From assembly GCA_037974335.1 (NCBI GenBank), contig CM075760.1:64681860-64745859 (forward strand): DNA of 64,000 nucleotides, in the 5' to 3' direction. Within the stretch, counting starts at the first letter, position 1, and every line of letters begins with the position of its first letter. The notes under the pieces are model-generated. The model made no database searches, was not told the origin of the DNA, and worked only from the letters and a program-made list of their open reading frames with translations. Both the position numbers and the translations under genes were made by a program. Below are positions 62,690-64,000 of the stretch, piece by piece. The stretch is from Prionace glauca. Lineage: Eukaryota > Chordata > Chondrichthyes > Carcharhiniformes > Carcharhinidae.

Positions 62690-63574
62690 CAAAGACATTC
62701 TCACCTCCTCTTCCTTAATCAGATCTGTGAACTGGATTGTGGATTTGTAATATAACCCAAATCATATCAAGACCAGCTTGCCAGAATTCTTCATTTCTGT
62801 GCTACACAATGAGTCTGTTTATATCGGCGGTGAGGTTTTTTTTTTCATTTTCAGCGAACAGCCCTGAATGGAAAACTCCAACCATGATAACACAAACATT
62901 ACAACTATTACCCATTACACACACGTCCAATTTAAAGATGGACCTTGTTAATGAAGCTATATTGAGTTTAGTACAACTCTTATTATTCTCTACCCCACAG
63001 CCTTCTGGTTGTGCAGTCGCTGGGTTCATTTAGAACGGATGTTAATAGATGTGTGGATATTAAGAGTAAAATGGGACTCCGGGTCGTGCAGGAAGGTGGT
63101 GAGAGACAGACAGATAGACAGAAGTTCGAAAGGCAAAGTGACCACTGCTGGTTTTTTACCTGCCCCGCTCAGTGGGATCACAAACTGCCAGCTGATCGGA
63201 TGAAATGTGGGACAAGAAAGCAATAAACCAACTGTTTTTCACCTGTCGCTCTGTCAGGAATAGACCAATCGTTTTGCCGGACCGGATGTCACTACATATC
63301 TTCTGAACTCTTACCTAAAACTATTGAGCTTTTACTCACTGAGTCCAGATCCAGCATCAGCTCTGTGAACATGTTGGAACATTTTCCTCATTCTTCACAC
63401 CTACTGGTCTCCTAACTGGTAGCTCCCAAGTTACACAATTTTCAGTTGGTAATGTTGTTCACTGAGTATTTTGACTTTTACCCGTGTGCCTGCTTCATCT
63501 ACAATATATTCTGTTAATTTGATAATCTTAGTTGTAATAAAATGATAACAAAATGTTCTCTATTTCTGAAATAG
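62690..63574. other. intergenic
   Basis: Nothing was recognised between V62 and the V relic at 63.6 kb. A leader exon for that relic was not located. Confidence 0.4.
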
Positions 63575-63845
63575 GACAGATATTCCTGCTTCAGACTCGG
63601 TCACACAGGAGCGACTCTGAAATCATCAATTTCAGCTATTCCACCACTGCTACTTTCTACTCATTGCTGTGAGAATCGGGTCAAAGCTCCCTCGTTCTTG
63701 AGCTACATTCCACTTGTTGGGAAAGCTTTCAGGGCAAAGGAATTAGGTTTCTGTCATCTTTAGACACTTAAAAAAAATGGGGGAATTTCAGTATCCGTGA
63801 GCTGGGGCTGACTGACAGCGCGATGTATGTCTGCGGACTGTGATG
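63575..63845 (+). pseudogene. TCR V pseudogene (V63)
   Basis: After an AAATAG acceptor the V exon starts with DSVTQ, then a frame change. The rest is read in one frame with two stops: INFSYSTTATFYSLL, stop where the core Trp would be expected, ESGQSSLVLELHSTCWESFQ, stop, then IRELGLTDSAMYVCGL. The first Ig cysteine is also lost (NFS). The RSS is still recognisable. It cannot encode a V domain. It is not close to any other V in the window, so it marks a further subgroup. Confidence 0.75.
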
Positions 63846-63884
63846 TACAGTGACAGGAAGCTGAGGGGCCCTTGTACAAAAACA
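63846..63884 (+). other. RSS, 23-bp spacer, imperfect heptamer (V63)
   Basis: Heptamer TACAGTG (63846-63852; C1 changed to T), 23-bp spacer, nonamer ACAAAAACA (63876-63884). Confidence 0.8.
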
Positions 63885-64000
63885 CTGCCGCAGTGTGACA
63901 GGGCGTGTGGGATAGGGGCAGGGCGGGGAAAAACCTTGTCTTTATAACCTATCAGCAGAATGTACTGGTTTCAAATAATGTCAATAAATTCCAAGCCGAG

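Noticed and set aside
1-64000. J, D or constant exons of a TCR
   Set aside because: I looked for FGxGT with a 12-RSS, short segments flanked by two RSS, and constant-domain motifs on both strands. None could be supported by eye.

Overview
This window looks like vertebrate DNA, most likely from a cartilaginous fish (shark or ray). That rests on short V exons with shark-like T-cell-receptor framework residues, abundant HE-type tRNA-derived SINEs and CR1-clade LINE tails, and a family of GPR139-like receptors. Species assignment is an inference; no search was run.

The main content is a stretch of T-cell-receptor variable (V) gene segments, most consistent with a TRA/TRD (alpha/delta) V region. 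I count nine V genes with an open or nearly open V exon: 20.2+, 27.2+, 35.2-, 37.4-, 49.0-, 50.4-, 53.8-54.7+, 59.0- and 62.2+. I count six V relics: 28.3-, 41.8-, 48.6-, 52.4+, 58.0- and 63.6+. The good ones have a short leader exon, an intron that interrupts a codon after its first base, a V exon with the two Ig cysteines and the core Trp, and a recombination signal with a 23-bp spacer and an ACAAAAAC-type nonamer. V genes lie in both orientations. I found no D, J or TCR constant exon.

Three class A GPCR genes resembling GPR139 are all on the plus strand: exon 2 at 0.47-1.36 kb, a two-exon gene at 11.75-14.74 kb, and exon 2 at 56.05-56.95 kb. They are interleaved with, or flank, the V genes.

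The most unexpected item is at 6.1-6.8 kb on the minus strand: the two membrane exons and 3' UTR of an immunoglobulin heavy chain, correctly spliced in arrangement, with no Ig constant-domain exon visible upstream.

The middle (29-46 kb) carries scattered tRNA genes: Val(AAC), an Asn-like gene with anticodon ATT, Lys(CTT) and Gln(TTG), plus relics of Glu, Leu and Val tRNAs. A CpG-rich segment with 33-bp repeats lies at 46.6-47.3 kb.

Much of the rest is transposable-element debris. There are many 5'-truncated CR1-clade LINEs (one at 39.6-41.26 kb keeps a 531-codon open reading frame), two SINE families, Penelope-like remnants at 15.9 and 51.6-52.3 kb, and a broken Gypsy-type fossil at 16.1-16.9 kb. 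Simple repeats include a CA tract and a 740-bp polypurine tract. Several local duplications, some inverted, link 18-20 kb with 47.5-48.4 and 55 kb, 29 with 61 kb, 46 with 54 kb, and 49 with 62 kb.
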